DNA from: Phoronis australis
Taxonomy: Eukaryota > Phoronida > Phoronidae
Direction: 5' to 3'
Length of the DNA: 52,773 nt
NCBI GenBank assembly: GCA_002633005.1
Contig: NMRA01000020.1
Coordinates: 1,590,816 to 1,643,588, forward strand
The notes under the pieces were generated by a model, which did no database searches, had not been told where the DNA came from, and saw nothing but the letters and a program-made list of their open reading frames with translations. The stretch's first letter is position 1, and the number at the start of each line of letters is the position of its first letter. Positions 12,241 to 24,900 of the stretch are shown here, in pieces. A program made the position numbers and the translations under genes.

Positions 12241-12729
12241 GATCACGAACTGTGCCATAGGGCACACGCCTTATGCTTAACAATCAAATCAGACGGATTT
12301 TGAAGGAAGTAAACCAAAAAGGAAGAATCTCTTGAACAGATTAGCATGATAGTTGACTAGAGCTATGCATCATTCTATGACATCATTCTAATTATCAATC
12401 TATGACATCATTCGCCACAGTAATATGAATGCTGCACCACCATGAAGATGAAAATAAAGTTTGTCTAATACCTGGTATATTTACTTGTGAAGAGAATTTT
12501 GAAATTGCTCTAGTCCTTGTCTGGGATTGATGTCAGAAACTAGTTGCTACATTTTGAGTGATTGGTCAGATGGTGGTTTTGACACCATTCAAAATTTTGA
12601 TAAAAGTGAACATTTATTAAGTTGGGTGAAGTCAGGAAGTATTCCTTTAAAGGCATAGAACCTCGGATTTCCGTAATTTATAAATGTATAAATTCATCAG
12701 ACTTGCAATGGGATAAACACATCATGGGT

Positions 12730-12850
12730 TAAAAGCACATCTCACCAACTCCCTGCTTTTTTCACCATCTCAACTAAGCTAATCAATGGGATTTAAAGCA
12801 CATCTCACCAACTCCCTGGTTTTTTCACCATCTCAACTATAAAGCTAATA
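12730..12850 (+). repeat. Tandem duplication of about 64 bp
   Basis: AGCACATCTCACCAACTCCC, then TTTTTTCACCATCTCAACTA, occurs twice, starting near 12735 and 12798, with only a few mismatches. It is intergenic, between the calcium-sensor gene and C2orf69. Confidence 0.8.
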
Positions 12851-13142
12851 TTGGACAAGCTGATGACATCACACATGGACTAAGCTGAAGACAGTCCCAT
12901 ACACGAGTCGAGTTGATGAACACATCTTTTGCTAACACGGGCTTTTTAGGGAACTCAAAAGGGAAGTAGGTGGATTGTGGTGACTGTTGGCGGCCACAGA
13001 CATACATCAGTGACCAATCAAATTTTTTTCTGTTCGGGATGTCAGATGGCATGAATCTACTAGTATTAGGCTGTGTATTTGTAGAATGTATTGTTTGTCA
13101 GCTGTTGCACTGGTCATAAGATGTTTGCCTTTCCATTCACAT

Positions 13143-13420
13143 GGGGTCTGTTTCATGAAAAGTGACTTAAGACTTACATAGGAAATTTGGTATTATGCTC
13201 CACACAAATATTTCTGGAAAATAATTAAATCTTACTTGAGGAAAATGAAAGTCTCTGAGAATCTACACATAATAGCTAGTTACTGAGATAATTTCTATAA
13301 ATTATTTTTAAACTGTCATATGTTCATAATTACTTGGCTAAAACTTTATTTAGCACCTGTGAAGTAGGAGAGTAAGACCAAACGTCCGTCTTAAGTCTTA
13401 AGTCAGTTGATGCTACCCCA
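13143..13420. repeat. Probable palindromic MITE with TGACTTAAGACTTA arms
   Basis: GGGGT followed by TGACTTAAGACTTA near the left edge is mirrored by TAAGTCTTAAGTCA followed by ACCCC at the right edge. The arms are imperfect and the edges uncertain. An AATAAA on the − strand (TTTATT at 13345–13350) lies inside it, about 400 bp beyond the C2orf69 stop codon. Confidence 0.4.
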
Positions 13421-13754
13421 CATCCAAGCACGCACCCAAAATACTAACAGAAGTTTGGCAATAATCGGAAGGGCCCCGATTGTGATCCTCTGACTGAGGA
13501 GGTGAGCCTGTGTGGAGCTGGCAAACATATCCCGAGTTCATCGGCTTTTCACTTCAGATATTTCATTTTCGGCTCTTGCCTACAAGGTTTAGCAACCTTA
13601 ATTCCCTTTAGTGGCTGGAAAATTCTGCAAGGTTGCATTTGGGAGTTAACATTATGCCAAGCATTGAGCCATGGATCATGTATAAAAAACATCATTACAT
13701 ATATTGTTAAACATTAGGAGTATACCTTTAAGATGACAGTTCAAATAATGGTCC

Positions 13755-16660
13755 TTATGTACCTCTGAACACATTCAAAACTTTGAAATGGTTCTCAAGA
13801 CTCCTTGGCTCGTCCTCAAAGTGAATGACATTATGGACACTTTTCCCAAGCTTCTTCAACTCCTTCACAAATTTAGCTTGTTCTTTACCAATCCACTTTC
13901 TCATTTCATCCCGAACCTGATATGGAGTCACGTGAGCATGGACATTTATACTAGACTTTGCCAAATATCCCAGCACATCTTTGTCCGTTACCCATGTATT
14001 TGATCCCCCACTGTGTCCACCATCCAACCAATAGATGTCAGTCACATGCAACAAGAACTCCAGCACCTCCTGTTGGCTGCTTTCAAAGGCATGCAACATA
14101 TCATACAACATCTGGTTTAATACAACACATCCTTTACTGAAACCCATGAGTGACAATGTGAACTCCGTTGATTTTAAACAGGATTTTAAAGTCTCACCAT
14201 TTTTACCAGCACAATAGCTATTGCCATTATTAGAACTAGAGAGGTAAGTTTGCTCCTCGTTTTGCTTCTCAGCACAGTCAAGCGTTTCAGCAACAATGGA
14301 CCGAGAATTCTGAAAAAGCTCCATTAAGTGGGAAAGTGATGTTTGACCCTTAAAATGTGTAGGGCAGCCAAAGTCATTGGACTCGACAAAGTGGCTGTAG
14401 ACTGCAAATGACTTGAGGTGCATTCTACTAGGCTTGATGACCCAAATGAATGCTGTAGGGAAGTGCTGGTGAAGTAAGGAGGTCGTTGACTCCAGATTCC
14501 ACTGAATGTGTTGCTCATGAGGCTTCCATGACTCCATGTTCTCCAAATAGTCCTGCAACAAGCAAACAAAACAGTTACGAAATATTTTAAAACAAGGGTT
14601 TCACAATTGAAGACAGGTCCCTGGATGTCCATTAGAGTCAGCTTAATTTAAGAATGTATCAGTTGGGATTGGCTGTACATTTAAGAAATTGTGACACCCT
14701 TGCCGCTGTCCTTACTGGAATTCGTGGTGGTCTGTAAGTTTCATTCCTGGAGGGTATCTACCCTAACTGACATAAATGTACTGAAACCATAAAACCGACC
14801 GTTCTAAATTAATCAAATAATCAATCGCAAATATTTAAAATGTATTTGATTGTTTTGAAATTGGCTCTTAATCATAAATATTTCAGCCAAAGAATAGGAA
14901 CACAGCAACATAGAAAAATAAGAAGGCAGTCTGGTACATATCATGCTAGATGTGTGCAGGCCGCTCATGTGGGTCCAATGCACTGATCACCTGGAACCAT
15001 TCTTATGCTTTATAATTAAATTCCAACTGAAGAGCTAGAGACCTGACTCAAGGGTCTAGCAATCTGCCACAGTGGGACTCATAACCATAACCTTGAGTAA
15101 AGGAAGCGAACACTTAACCCACTAAACCACACTGCTCCCTCTGAGAAAAACAAAAATGTCTAGATCTTACAAAACAGGACCAATAGATAATTCTGACATG
15201 TTAATCAATCTATTAATTCCAGCCAGTCAAGGCATGGGGAAATGTTAACACTACAACTGCCCTCTATCTTTGCTCACTTAAATATTCATTGCAAACGACA
15301 GCAGAAAGGTGGGTTTTTCAACTAGCTTGGGACACTTCTACAGTGCAGATCAAAGATTTATGGAAAAAGAATGAAGTGTCTGGGGTGGATGTAAAAGCAC
15401 GATCAGCTGAAAATATGCCCAAGAATCAGAATAAACCAAAGTCCAACTGAAATCAAATTCCAATGCGAAAAAATTGAGCAGCTGTCTTAGATAGCATGAC
15501 CCGCTGTCATCAACCAGACCACCAGTGATCAACAACAAATTGCTCAGTCTAACACCACTAGTATTGAATGAAGACACCTTTCCACATCAGTTATGCTACA
15601 GATTAACTTACTAGCACATATAATCTTTGCAGCAAACTTTAAGTGTGTAAAACCGAGTGACACAGAACCACAACACTTCTAGAACTGGAAATAGTTTATC
15701 TCGTTCAACCCGCCATCTTTTTGGTCGGAGGTAGAAATCTTTTCGTACTAATATTCATTAGGTCATGTGATGTGACCAAAAAGACGGCGTGTTAAACGGG
15801 ATAAACTATTTCCAACACATTTCCATGCCTCACTGAAAAAGATATATTTATACACCTCTAGAGTTGTTTGAATTGATTTTTCATTTGAATGAAGCTCAGT
15901 TGATGTAACCTTTGAATGGGATCTAACGTCTTGAAACCATGGATACGACATACAGTTAATTTTTCCAACAAGGCCCTCTGTGATTGAGTGGCTCCATGTC
16001 AGAAACAGTTATAGTACAATGGCATCAACAAGAAACCATTGTTGTGTGAGTAGTATGCATGCAAAGCACTTTCACCGTACTTACCCTGAGCTTATGAGAC
16101 TTCGCAGCAAAAACTATAGTAGGCGTGGGCGAACAGTATTTGTGGGAGCAATTCTAGGGCAAGTATTCACTGATCAATCTGTATTGTCAAAGATATCGAC
16201 AGATCTGATATTTGCATGTCTGTGTATGCAACTGAACGTCCCCTTCAAAATATGGTAAGGGGTGAATCAGACTGGCTTAACTCTATTTGTCGGAACCACC
16301 CATTTATCATAATCTCTACCCGTGGGCTGTGACAAAGACGGTCAAAGATGTATACTGCTTTGAACGCACCTGTACATCCCCTCCAAAATATAAAACATGG
16401 TGAGGTGGAAGAGTCAAAGACTCTGGTAGCGGACCATGATAGACAATGTCATTTACTTGATTATTTAATCCAGGAACAGAAGACACACGCTTTGACATGG
16501 TCTCATGAGATCCTGATTGACGAGAGCAGAAATGATGACCGGTTCTAACTCCAACACCAAGTCCAAATGAAGGCCTGACAAAGCTAAAAAACAACGAACA
16601 AAGAGAAACTGTTGCGATGTTTCCAGCTTTTTGCAGCTTGTAAATCACAGATAACAGCAT
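13755..16660 (-). CDS. C2orf69: C2orf69 homologue, mitochondrial hydrolase-like protein (2 coding exons)
   Basis: Exon 1 is 16660 down to 16370 (97 codons). Exon 2 is 14552 down to 13755 (265 codons plus stop). The junction CAG|GTGCG ... TTGCAG|GACTAT is phase 0 and joins LYFGGDVQ to DYLENMESW, as in the family. Total 362 aa, against about 385 aa in human. The N terminus is basic then hydrophobic (KLQKAGNIATVSLCSLFF), a likely targeting signal. Conserved blocks: FIWVIKPSRMHLKSFAVY; GFSKG at 234–238, a GxSxG nucleophile-elbow pattern with Ser236; YWLDGGHSGGSNTWVTD around 271–287; and VHAHVTPYQVRDEMRKWIGKE. Family knowledge: human C2orf69 is a mitochondrion-associated protein whose loss causes a fatal oxidative-phosphorylation disorder with altered glycogen metabolism; its substrate is unknown. 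It is divergent to MMADHC. Confidence 0.93.
15049..15143 (-). repeat. tRNA-derived SINE-like fragment
   Basis: On the − strand, GTGGTTTAGTGGGTTAAGTG resembles a tRNA A box, and GGTTATGAGTCCCACT, about 35 nt later, resembles a B box. The spacing suits a tRNA head. The fold is not a functional tRNA, so a SINE head or tRNA pseudogene is more likely. Confidence 0.45.
15686..15814. repeat. 129-bp palindromic element with 41-bp arms
   Basis: TGGAAATAGTTTATC begins the left arm, which ends CATCTTTTTGGTC at 15726. The right arm (15774–15814) is its inverted copy with five mismatches, several of them at CpG or TpG steps. The left arm contains CCGCCATCTT, the reverse of a YY1-type AAGATGGCGG. No target duplication longer than 2 bp is evident. 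Confidence 0.8.
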
Positions 16661-17159
16661 TCACAGAGTTCTACGTTCAGTCACTTATCACACAACAGTC
16701 CTTGTACAGGCAAAAGTTGATAAAATGCTATCCTGCAGGCAAGCAGACACAAAATCTATGGAAGCCGCCATTTAATATTTACGACAGTGGATCGCAGCTG
16801 TTTATCATATCGAAAGTCACTTTAAAATCAAATTCTGATTTTTAAATGCGTAAATTAAACTAAATTATATGTTTTAATTAAAATACTTTCAAAATTAGTA
16901 TTTTTCTGTCAATTTTTTATTATTGTCGTAAAATGTAGCAGTAATTTACGTTAAAAAATGGCTGCCATGTCAGGGTGATTGTTTGAAGGTCAACAGGGAC
17001 AACTTTTGGCAACGTTTAACGGTTTGTTGTTCCTATTTTTTGCCGAGAACTAAATTCACGCACCATCAACTACTACACATAAGTCGGTTGCTATTGTTTT
17101 CTAGCTGTTTTTACGGTGAATACATTTAAGGGCGCAGTTTTAGTTTTATGTCAGACTAT

Positions 17160-17695
17160 GTCGTAGGCGCTTGAATCGTTCATACGCTGGAAACTTTTCG
17201 GGGAATCATGCATCGCACTGACTAAAAATTCAAAGTCACCTTGTTATAGATACCTTTTGTGCGTAGAGGGACATCTTAGGAGGCCGTTGATATATGTAAT
17301 TCCTTCCAACTCAAACAAATAATTCCGTTATCAAACTTTTTCTTCGAGCAGTCCCTCGTTCAGTTCAGTTACCAAATCTTTAACTGACCATTTTTAACAC
17401 TGCGCACGGCAGGTGTTATGACGTCATATCCCCTGGCGTGTGCAGAGTGAAAATGGCGAGTTACCGATTTTGGAAACTGAACGAAGGGCTGGTTGAAGAA
17501 AAAGTTTGTTAACGGGAGTATTTGTTCAAGTTGAAAGGAATTAAATATACCGACAGCCTCCTAAGCCTAAGGTGTCCTTCTATGCGCAAAAGGTATTTAT
17601 AACAACATGACTTTGATATTTTAGTCATTGCGAGGCATAATTTGCTGAAACGCTTCCGGCATATGAAGTGTCTATATTCCTATAGGAGCTCCACT
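17160..17695. mobile_element. Foldback element A (about 250-bp inverted arms)
   Basis: Left arm is about 17160–17405, right arm about 17445–17695. Reading the right arm in reverse complement gives the same series of blocks: CGCTTCCGGC-like end, TCAAAGTCA, TTGTTATA-ATACCTTTTG, AGGACACCTTAGG-like, AATTCCTTCCAACT-like, AACAAATACTCCCGTTA-like, CAAACTTTTTCTTC. The loop contains a palindromic CRE octamer TGACGTCA at 17419–17426. It is the same family as the block at 41.8–43.0 kb. Confidence 0.85.
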
Positions 17696-17989
17696 GTCTT
17701 TAACTGGCACTGGTCACTGTCTAACTATGTCGATCATTCAGGACTTAGTAGTTAGTACATCTCTCACTTATTACGTAATAAACCTAATATGAGAGCTGTG
17801 TTAATTAATACAGCGAGGTAACCACCATGCCAGGGCTACAACAGATCAAATTTGTTAACTCTACTTGGCCAGCCATAATGAAATCAGAAATTCAGAAAAC
17901 AAAACCTTCTTAATATCAGTGAACAAGGTCAGTCTGTTAGTGTTAGCTGTTAACTGTAGACGATACTACCATCTGAACTTCGCCAGCAA

Positions 17990-18215
17990 ATCTGGCGCAG
18001 ATGGTGACCATCCCACAAGGCTGCCATATCACTGAATTTTGTTGACTGGACGAAGGATTATTTGAAATTTAGACTGTGGGTTGAATGCAAGAATATTTGT
18101 TGAAGTTAGAACTGTTGGAAGGATTGAATTGAAAGACTCTGGACTGCCTCTAAAGGTGTTTGTCTACACTCAAAAGGCACATATTTTATGTCACTTTCCT
18201 AATTTAGCCATGGTT
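17990..18215. repeat. Diverged single arm related to foldback element A
   Basis: Blocks TGGACGAAGGATTA, AAGAATATTTGTTGAAGTTA, GGAAGGATTGAATTGAAAGA, CTAAAGGTGTTTGTCTACAC and TCAAAAGGCACATATTTTAT follow the order of element A's right arm. No matching inverted partner is adjacent. Confidence 0.55.
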
Positions 18216-18978
18216 TAAGTGTAATTTCCAGAAAACCTTCCTGCACTCAGGCTGTATCAGGATGTGCCGTCATCAACTGTTAGTGTTGCTTTTATGAAGT
18301 TAAGAGTCCTTGACTTTGGCATTCTCAGTGTTCTCCAGTTCAGAAAGTTCAAACTGTACCATAGTTAAAGTACTATGTCACAAACCAACAATCAATAAAA
18401 TTTCGCGGACTAAATGTGTAACGTCAATTATACAGCACTTTGTTGACACAAAGTGACTATCTCACCAATATCTGAAGGACCGGTTTATCAAACGACTTTC
18501 GAATTGAGGTTAACTTTTGTTGGAGATTATGTGGTAGATTAACTGATTTGCATTCACTGTAAAATACTATAGCAACCATAAATACAATGATATTATCCAC
18601 CATAAGTACAGTAAAATCCCACTAATTTCAGACAAAAACAAAAAATTGCCAAAATTGCCCTTTTCTCATTTTTCAAGGTCGTCTTCCATTGTTGTGAGTG
18701 CTCAGAGGTTTTCAAAAATTTTTGTGGTGGTTGATATCATACAAAACATGGAAAACCACTTGGTGTTGCCTATATCTTTTATGAAAAAATGAGGTAAAAA
18801 ACTTCAACTGTGGCCACATTGTGTCCTAAATTGGTGAGAACTTACCGTAATTCTCAAAGCATTTCATAGTCAGTGAATGTAGCAACATACTTTTGTAGCA
18901 AGCAAACCTGTTAACATAGAGTCAGAGGAACAGACTAACTCAGTGGACCAGTCAACTGAGAGAAGACACAAAAGAAAC

Positions 18979-21900
18979 ATGGCAAGTCGAGTGAGTACTT
19001 GAAAACACAGCTGCATTTCACCCTGTTTTGCTGGATATAAATGCGTACATTATCAAAATTGTTACGTAAATAGAATCCTATCATGGTAAAGGATATTAAG
19101 TCCTAATTCAATTGTTGATTTTTCTAGCTATAATGGTTGAAATGCAGCATTAACTGTTTGCGCACATTGAATGAGCATTTTACCAGACATGTTAAAGTCT
19201 TAGCATTTAATTTTAGGTTATTGTAGGAAAATTGAGTACTTAGCCCTCTTGATTTTCATATCGTTTCTGTTTGCTAGCGCTCTCAGATATTGTCTCCAGT
19301 GGGTAATTTGCATCTAGGTATTATCTTGGGTGGGCATGACTTGCTAACCTGCGTCATTCTGAGTAAATGAAATAACATAACATAAGTTTTATTTGTGTAT
19401 TGCCTGTTTAATATGCAACTCACTGTAGACCCAACCATCGACTTTTCATTTTTTTTAAACGCCCATATTCGACTAGAGTTTCTTTATTCAAATGTCTTGC
19501 GGATCACACAGAGAAGTAGTGTTTATCACTGCTTGCCCACCAGTATAGCATTGTGTCATTACTCACAGTATTACAAGTGGATGAAAACATTTCATTTCTT
19601 TGTTCTCCACGACTTTTTTTAGCATGTTTCTCCAAGCTGTTTGTGAGCACTTGCAACCTGTTTTAAAAATTATTTCAAACTAATTCCATATTGACTTTTG
19701 CAGATTCTTGTCAACAAAAGTCGCAATGTGGCTTATATGAATGGGGGCTTCAAAACTCTCGTCAGGCAGTTTCGACAGTTCTCTTCCTACAGCGAAGGCA
19801 GGGTGACCGTTCATATTATCACTGAATCAGCAACCAACACAGGTATGGCAACAAAAACAAAACTTGTTGATTTTTTTCTCGTAAGAAATTGGTGAATTTT
19901 CAAAGCATAATTTTAGGCTAATTTTCTAATAATTTAGTGTTACTTTTTGTCTGCTTTCCTGATGGGATTTCCCATCACTTGGACGAAATTCGTCAAGTTT
20001 TTATTGAAAACTGGGTCAAGGCTCTGCATTTCGTGTAAGTGAAAACATCTATAATGTGAACATTATAAAACTTATAAGATTTTCTTCTCACTCGTATGAA
20101 AAAGCAAATCAGACACCAGTGCCCAGTTGCATGAAACACTTCATCATGTACAGTCCAGTTCCGCGGTTTAATTTGTGAAAACCCAACCGCCATGGGATGA
20201 GGAGTTAAAGGTATTGAAAAGAGAGAGAAATTGTGTCTGGTTTCGTAAAGTATAATAATCAGTCAAATTTTATTAATTTCAAAGAATTGCAACAAAAATT
20301 CAAAATGACTTTTAAGTCAAACGAAAAGTTATGTAAAGATGGCCTGAGAAAAAACTCAGTTGAAAATGTTAACAATCCCAGAACGTTTTTACAGCTAGTA
20401 AAATAATGCTCTTGGAGTATGACATCAGATACTTTTATTTCTGCAGATGAATGGTTTTGCCGCTTTCAGTCACTCTTAAACCAAGAAAATCCATATAGTG
20501 GATGTATGCTTGGACTAGTAGAAAGAAATTTTGCACGCCATGACGAGAATTATAATGACTGTCTGGTAGATGACCCAAATCAAGTTAACCATGATTTTAG
20601 TGAAAGTGAGATTTTTGTCGCTCTTCGAAACCTATCAAATGGTAAAGGTTACGGTGTTGACGGACTCGTTTATGAACTTTTTAAGTCCCCCAAAGATTAT
20701 ATAACACCTGTTTTGACAAACATTTTTAATAGTGCTCTACAATAGGGAATTTCCTCCTGGTGTGATGCTATAATATGTCCATTGCATAAGCAAGGGGGTG
20801 TCAATAATATAAATAAGTATCGGGGTATTTCACTTCTACTTGTTCTCGGAAAAATTTTTATGAAACTTATAAACGCTGGTCTAACAAGTTGGGCCAAAGA
20901 TAATGACTTATTTAACGAAGCTCAGGATGGTTTTAGAAAGGGTTATACCGGTAGTACAATAGACCAAATTTTTACCTTACAAGGAATTGTTCATAGGTAC
21001 TTGAGTAAGCACAGGGGCAGATTTTATGCTATGTACGTGGAGTTTTCTTGGGCCTTTGACAACATTTCACATAAATGTTTGTGGAATAGGCTACAAAAAA
21101 TAGGAATTCATGGTAGTGTTTTAAAATTGATGAAAAGTATGTATTCAAAGCAGAGCGTGTGTAAGAACTGAGCGTGGGTTAACTGACTTTCGGTAATAAT
21201 ATTGGTACTCGCCAAGGCTGTATGGTTAGTCCTTTTTTATTCAGTATGTAGTTCGACGAGTTCGTTGATTACTTAAAAGAATCTTTAAATAGCGGAATTT
21301 ACATAAATGAGAACGTACCTCAAATTTGCATGTTGTTATATGCTGATGATATGTTTGGTTGTGCAGAGACAGCTTTTAAACTACAGCAACAAATTAATGT
21401 TCTGCATGAATACTGTCAGGATTGGACATGAAAGTCAACCTTAAAAAAATAATGTTATTAAGAAAAGGCGGACCATTGAGAAAATACAAAAAGTGGCATT
21501 TTGGAAATGCCAAAATTGATGTCATCTTATCATATATGTACCTGGGAATTTGGGTTACCCCTAAGCTACGGAAACTTTGTCTCACCAGGCACAGAAAGCG
21601 ATTTTTTTCAGTTAAACGTCTTCAGTCAAAATGTGGACGACATTCACCGAAAGTTGCACTCAAGATTTTTGATAAAATGGTATTTCGGGCAAACATTAGC
21701 TATGGCAGTGAGAGTGCATGCAATTGTAAGCACCTGCTGGGAGGTGGAAGTAACTGTTCAAATCATGTTGTCCTGGGAGAACTGGGAAGGTATCCAATTT
21801 ATGTATAGCTGTTTGTTAAACTGATCAAGTATTGGTTTAAATTGTTAAAAATGCCAGCACATCGAAATCCAAATTCTGTCTATGACAAGCTTGTCACATT

Positions 21901-24900
21901 GGATGAGGCTGAATAGGAAAATTGGTCTTCAACTGTTAGGAATTTGCTGCTCCGAGCAAAACTATGGTTTTGGATTGGTATGGCACAATCAGGGAGTTGG
22001 CTGCGAAACATCTTTTCTTGTCATTTTCAGCAGCGAATTAAAGATTGTTTTTATTACAAGATTGGAGCTTTGTTGTGGAGAATAGCTCAAATCTTAATAC
22101 ATATTCCTCATTTAAAATTGATTTTGAAATGGAATCCTTTCTGTTGCGTGATATTCCACATATCTTTTTAGCAGCTATGGCTAAATTACATTGCTCCAAT
22201 CATAACTTGATGGTGGAGAAAGGTAGACATGCTCTTGTGGACCAAAAATACCATGTGTGTTGGTTCTGTGTGTCCCTAATTGAAGATATCATTTCATATG
22301 TGTCTGTAAAAAGTACTGTTCTCTGAGAACTGCATCTATACCTGTGTGGTGCTGGCGAAATCCAAGTAAACATAAATTTGTAAAGCTAATAAAAATGTCG
22401 GAGCCTATTGCTCAGATTAATCTAAGGAAATTTGTGCTTCACGCCACTGCCCTCAGGGAAAAGTTGCTCGGTGTTATCCTGTAAATATTATGTAACATGT
22501 GGGCTAAGGCCTTAAATTTTGAAAATAAACTAAACTAAAATGTGAAATTAGTGAGTTAACAAAGTCTAAAAATACACTGTAAATTTAGAGAACTTAGTTG
22601 ACTCCTTATTGGGATTGTTTGATGCAACCGGGCACTGGTCACTCAGTCACATGCAGTATGTCTTGAATATGTCCGTATTATAAAAGAAAATGATTTTAGC
22701 ACCAAACAGATCACTTGCTACATTGTCGTGTAAAATCAGATAAAAAAGCCATCAATTTAAATTGAGTTGACCAGCCCTTCCAAAATTGAATCAATCACAA
22801 GTAACCTCTTGATTTGTTTTGATGGTAGACATTTTTAGTCCATACGTAGAGAGGACACCATTTTAAGCAAAGTGGAGTTATCACTCTAATGTTTTTCACG
22901 CGATTGAAAAACTTTGCTAAATTTGTGTTGAAAGATATTGGCTCTTGAAACAAGTGGATATGTTGTAAAATGGTCAATAATATAGAAAAGTGTTTTTCAT
23001 CAAGAGACACTTTTTTGCCTTGGTATTTTGTAAATAATCATTTCTGTAACATTGTAAGTTATATTGAGTGCTACATTTGCTGGTCTGAAATGTCCAACTT
23101 CAGAATAAATACAATGAGAGTAAAGCAGTTTATTAAAGTACAAATTACCAGGTCAGTGCAAATAAAATAGGACTTCACTACCTGACTTACTAATTCTTAT
23201 CACTGTTAAGTCCAGTCGCCGTTCTAAAATCCAGTCTTTCATCCTTTATTTGCAATGGGCGCTCAAATGCCCCCAGTTAGCTAGAAAGGTCAAACTGGTG
23301 TTTCACATCTCAAGCAGTGTATTCAAGGAGCGATCTGTGGAATCTCCCTCTGGTCACATAGTTTTGACATCGGCATTATGGCCAGTAATCATTCCAAATT
23401 TCTCCAAACATGTTTCCTAGCATGCGGAAAATTAAAAAGGTTTATTAAAACGGTGAGAGCTCTTAATTTATATTTGTTCAATTTTACTTGCTCAACTTGT
23501 TACATTGACATGGCAGACTCAGGTTGATTCTGTAGACGCCGGTACATCTGGGTTAAATGAACACAGAGCTGCTTGGCCCAGCACCAACACTCACTCCAGT
23601 TAATTGTCGTTATCTTTATTGTCATCACTGTCATCTCACAAGCACCACTGAGTACTCATTATAACCCTAGAGAACAGTAGTTATTATCTTGCATTATTTC
23701 ACGTCTCAATTCTTGTGAGGATGGCTAAACTAATTAATCAAAACTTCTGACACTTGCCATTGATTGAAAAGGGTTATCCCAAGCTGAAAGGCATAATTCT
23801 CTAAACAGTACTAAATATATCGTTAAGCATGGAAAAATACTTGATGGGTATTGACCATTTCAGCAAGTATTATATTACCAATTGACAGCTGTACGTCTGT
23901 GTTAACATTTGGAAGTCCAAAGCAGCACTGAACATAAATGTTTGTTTGCTATGATTATATGATTTCAACTTCAGATTCTTCCACTGTGTGGCCAGATGCC
24001 AAATGGGGCCCACTGGGGGTCAAAGACCGACGATTTCCCCTTCCTGGCAATGTAGGCACAAATCTGCTGATGTGTGAAACAGAGCCAGTTCACCAGCAGC
24101 CCCACAGAGAACCAGATCTGTTGGCAGAGGAACTACCACATGAGCGTCAGATTAACGTTTTATCGCAGTTTAATAACCTAGTTAAAGTAAGAGAATTGTT
24201 CAAGAGTTGTTCTTTCTTTGATATGTGTACAATGGTTTTCAAATAGTAATAGACTGGGTCTTCTTTTAAATTCAGTTATCTCCTAGGGGTCTAATCTTTT
24301 TACTCGAAATCAAACTGAAAATATTCTTTGACATTTTCCACTCTATATGAATTCAAGATAAGTGTCTATTCTTCTCTACTTGAGTACATTATGGTTTATG
24401 TGGATGAATGACTTATCCTTATTTGGAAATCTGCATAAAAGTTATGAGTTTGAGTTTGAATTTTTAAGTTTTCATTTGAAATCTCGCAATTGACATATTG
24501 AAAGCTCTGCCCCCTTGCGAAAAGTCGACAGACAAACAATAAGTATTACCCGGCAACGTGCTGTTTGTCAGTAAAATGGTGGCTTGGAAACGAAGGTGTG
24601 TCAACAATGCTGCGTTCAGTTAAGCCATCACTCAAAATCCTGGCGATAGGTCAATTTTTATGGTTATAGCTTAAATCAAGATGTTTCCAGGTGTGAACAT
24701 GAACTAGCAACTCATCTGTGTAAACCATAATGTACTTTGAGTTACCGTTATTGGATGTACACTTGGCCTCTACCAAGCTCCTTGTTCGATGAAATTCAGC
24801 TAAAATATTTTCATTAAAGTGAGGATTCACCTGCCAATTTTTAAAGAGTTTGCTTTACGCCCTTTAGAGGCTATTCTTGCTTCATCAAAGTACTGAGCAT

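Larger units (their letters stand above)
14553..16369. other. C2orf69 intron with a SINE-like fragment and a palindromic element
   Basis: This is the single coding intron of C2orf69 on the − strand, from donor GTGCG at 16369 to acceptor TTGCAG ending at 14553. It contains the tRNA-like repeat near 15.1 kb and the 129-bp inverted-repeat element at 15.69 kb, listed separately. The remainder shows no gene. Confidence 0.75.
16661..18978. promoter_or_regulatory. Divergent intergenic region between C2orf69 and MMADHC
   Basis: About 2.3 kb separates the two start codons, so both promoters must lie here or in unseen 5'UTR introns. No TATA box can be assigned. Most of 17.16–17.70 kb is a foldback element and 17.99–18.21 kb is a related fragment. 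The sequence nearest C2orf69 (16.85–17.1 kb) is AT-rich with GATGGC-type short motifs. Confidence 0.4.
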
